This document shows positions 35,333 through 36,735 of a stretch of DNA of 36,735 bases, one piece after another. The notes beneath the pieces are model-generated. The model was not told where the DNA came from, did not search any database, and worked only from the letters and a program-made list of their open reading frames with translations. Every line of letters starts with the position of its first letter. The stretch's first letter is position 1. The DNA comes from CAYLYM01 sp964387645 (GTDB lineage: Bacteria; Calditrichota; Calditrichia; RBG-13-44-9): assembly GCA_964387645.1 (NCBI GenBank), contig CAYLYM010000026.1:1-36735 (forward strand), written 5' to 3'. The translations under genes and the position numbers were made by a program.

Positions 35333-35456
35333 TTTCTCCTCTTTTATTTAGTTCAAAGAAATTTGATGAGGTACATTCAAAAAATCCAAACTATCTTTCT
35401 AAAAAAAATAAACAAGGATAGGGATTCTAAATAAAATCAAATAATGGAAAAATCAA

Positions 35457-35484
35457 GGCCCGCCATGCATAACCACGACGGGCC
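35457..35484 (-). terminator. Terminator between the T9SS cargo gene and nadE
   Basis: A GGCCCG/CGGGCC stem (35457-35462 with 35479-35484), GC-rich in AT-rich surroundings. On the minus strand it is followed by TTGATTTTTCC, and on the plus strand by ATTTTTAAT, so it could work in both directions. It lies 24 bases after the cargo gene's stop. Confidence 0.75.
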
Positions 35485-35508
35485 ATTTTTAATACTGCAA
35501 TTATCAGA

Positions 35509-36735
35509 TTATTTCAGCAGCAACATCTTTTTTACCTGTTGAAAACCTTCTGCCTTAATTCGATACAAATAAAAACCGCTTGGTAAATTTTGCGCATTAA
35601 ATTCTACGACATGATAGCCTGCAACCATATGTTTATTTAAAATTACACTAACTCGCTGACCAACAATATTATATACTTCTATCAAAACATCACTTGCTTT
35701 GGGTAATCCAAAACGAATATGTGTCACAGGATTAAACGGGTTCGGATAATTCTGCTCCAATATATATCGATCGGGTACTTCTGATGTCAAGCCCTCTATG
35801 CCCGATGGATCCGCCTCTACTTTTGCAATTATCGTCGCAGAAGCAACCGCTGAACTATCATCTGTCACGATAATTTGTATACTTACCTCTCCTAAAAAGT
35901 CCGTTGCTCTCAATATCAGCTCTGAAGTCTCTTCATCTAACTCCCAAATTAAACTGTCATTATCAACTGAAATCGTAAAACTTAAACTACTATCTGGAGA
36001 GTCTATATCTTCTACATAGTCAAGCAATACTAACCGCTCTTCTCCTGTATTATAAAATTTTACCGTATCAGGTAATTCCACAAACCGCGGTGGATCATTC
36101 ACAGGCGAAACATTGATTATCATATATGCTGAATCCGCTAATTCTCCATCCGATACCTTCAACATCAAACTATCCACTCCATACCAATCTGAAGGAACAT
36201 AAATATAATAAGCTAATGAATCTACTTTATACTCAACTGTTATATGCTCCCCTGAAATTATTTCATAAATTAAGCTGGAATCTGCATCATCTGGATCTGT
36301 AACCCAGGTATATAACTCAGTTATTGATATTTTGACTGAATCAACCTCGTCTTCATCAAGTTCTACAACTGGTATGGGTTCTATTATCTCCGGACCATCA
36401 TTTTTAGAATTAATCGTCACAAATACCATTGCCGTATCTGATAAATCTCCATCCGAAATGATATATTGAAAACTATCCACTCCTGCATAATTACTGTCAG
36501 GCATATAGAATAAAACAGTATCACCTTCCACGGTTATTTTACCATGCTCTGGAGCTGTAACCTCCAATATAACAAGTGTATCTCCCTCTACATCAAAATC
36601 ATTTGATAATACATTGATGGTAACTTGTGTATCTTCATCTGTCTCCACCGTATCAGAGTAAGCTACTGGTTGATCATTTACCGGTGTCACCGTTACCACA
36701 AAACTATCTACCGCTACCGCCCGATTCACCCCATC
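35509..36735 (-). CDS. Large T9SS-secreted cadherin/Ig-like repeat protein, 5' end cut by window edge
   Basis: The C-terminal 408 residues of a surface or secreted protein. The frame is open through the right edge (DGVNRAVAVDSF...); the GTG at 36729 is internal to a repeat and not a start. Three beta-sandwich repeats are visible (about 18-112, 113-213, 214-307), separated by VNDQP, KNDGP and VNDPP linkers of the cadherin-like/VCBS/Big type. They are rich in Asp and Glu, consistent with calcium binding (for example DVEGD, DPDDADSS, DIDSPDSS). Then comes a T9SS type A sorting domain: LEQNYPNPFNPVT, EVYNIVGQRV, VAGYHVVEF, LPSGFYLYRI, ending KKMLLLK. The sorting signal directs export through the outer membrane. 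Likely an adhesin or matrix protein. It is followed by a GC-rich terminator. Confidence 0.93.
   Translation of the reverse strand, partial: DGVNRAVAVDSFVVTVTPVNDQPVAYSDTVETDEDTQVTINVLSNDFDVEGDTLVILEVTAPEHGKITVEGDTVLFYMPDSNYAGVDSFQYIISDGDLSDTAMVFVTINSKNDGPEIIEPIPVVELDEDEVDSVKISITELYTWVTDPDDADSSLIYEIISGEHITVEYKVDSLAYYIYVPSDWYGVDSLMLKVSDGELADSAYMIINVSPVNDPPRFVELPDTVKFYNTGEERLVLLDYVEDIDSPDSSLSFTISVDNDSLIWELDEETSELILRATDFLGEVSIQIIVTDDSSAVASATIIAKVEADPSGIEGLTSEVPDRYILEQNYPNPFNPVTHIRFGLPKASDVLIEVYNIVGQRVSVILNKHMVAGYHVVEFNAQNLPSGFYLYRIKAEGFQQVKKMLLLK

Noticed and set aside
36729..36729. GTG as the start of the T9SS cargo gene
   Set aside because: The frame stays open to the window edge and the sequence before it (DG) continues a cadherin-like repeat, so the gene is cut, not started, here.

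Overview
The window is an AT-rich, gene-dense stretch of a Gram-negative bacterial draft genome; a run of 100 Ns marks a scaffold join. Two genes for LptF/LptG-type lipopolysaccharide transporters, several lipoprotein and signal-peptide genes and an outer-membrane barrel indicate a two-membrane envelope. A C-terminal type IX secretion (T9SS) sorting domain with the NYPNPFNP signature points to the Fibrobacterota-Chlorobiota-Bacteroidota (FCB) superphylum. Most genes have clear GGAG-type Shine-Dalgarno sites, which argues against core Bacteroidia/Flavobacteriia. GH57, serpin and the SIS-type sugar isomerase would fit a Calditrichota, KSB1 or Ignavibacteria-like anaerobe or thermophile. That placement is inference.

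Layout. Bases 1-7175 (minus) carry two large multi-PAS hybrid histidine kinases, the first cut by the left edge. Bases 7593-15239 (plus) carry envelope and central-metabolism genes: lptF-lptG overlapping by four bases, PTS enzyme I, a phosphoglucose/phosphomannose isomerase and S-adenosylmethionine synthetase. Between lptG and ptsI lies a fossil of a T9SS sorting domain on the minus strand. Bases 15797-17524 hold a small secreted protein gene broken at a run of eight T, followed by a lipoprotein serpin. Their promoter contains a perfect TACTACA-TT-TGTAGTA dyad. Bases 17527-18693 are decaying coding sequence.

Bases 18694-23184 (plus) encode a six-repeat helical exported protein, a lipoprotein and an outer-membrane barrel whose N-terminal segment resembles one unit of the helical repeat. 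This is a possible envelope module with no family I recognise. After the N gap comes plsX. The rest is on the minus strand. In transcription order it reads: the end of a large T9SS cargo protein (5' end beyond the right edge), a terminator, NAD synthase, a GalT-family protein, a DUF3473-type polysaccharide deacetylase, a Wzx/MATE-like flippase, a GH57 glycosidase, a LarA-family racemase, and a 5'-nucleotidase split into a lipoprotein C-domain and a Tat-exported metallophosphatase.

The nadE-to-flippase block looks like part of a surface-polysaccharide locus, although no glycosyltransferase or polymerase lies in the window. The rest mixes housekeeping and envelope functions. No tRNA, rRNA, CRISPR array, insertion sequence or phage gene was found.
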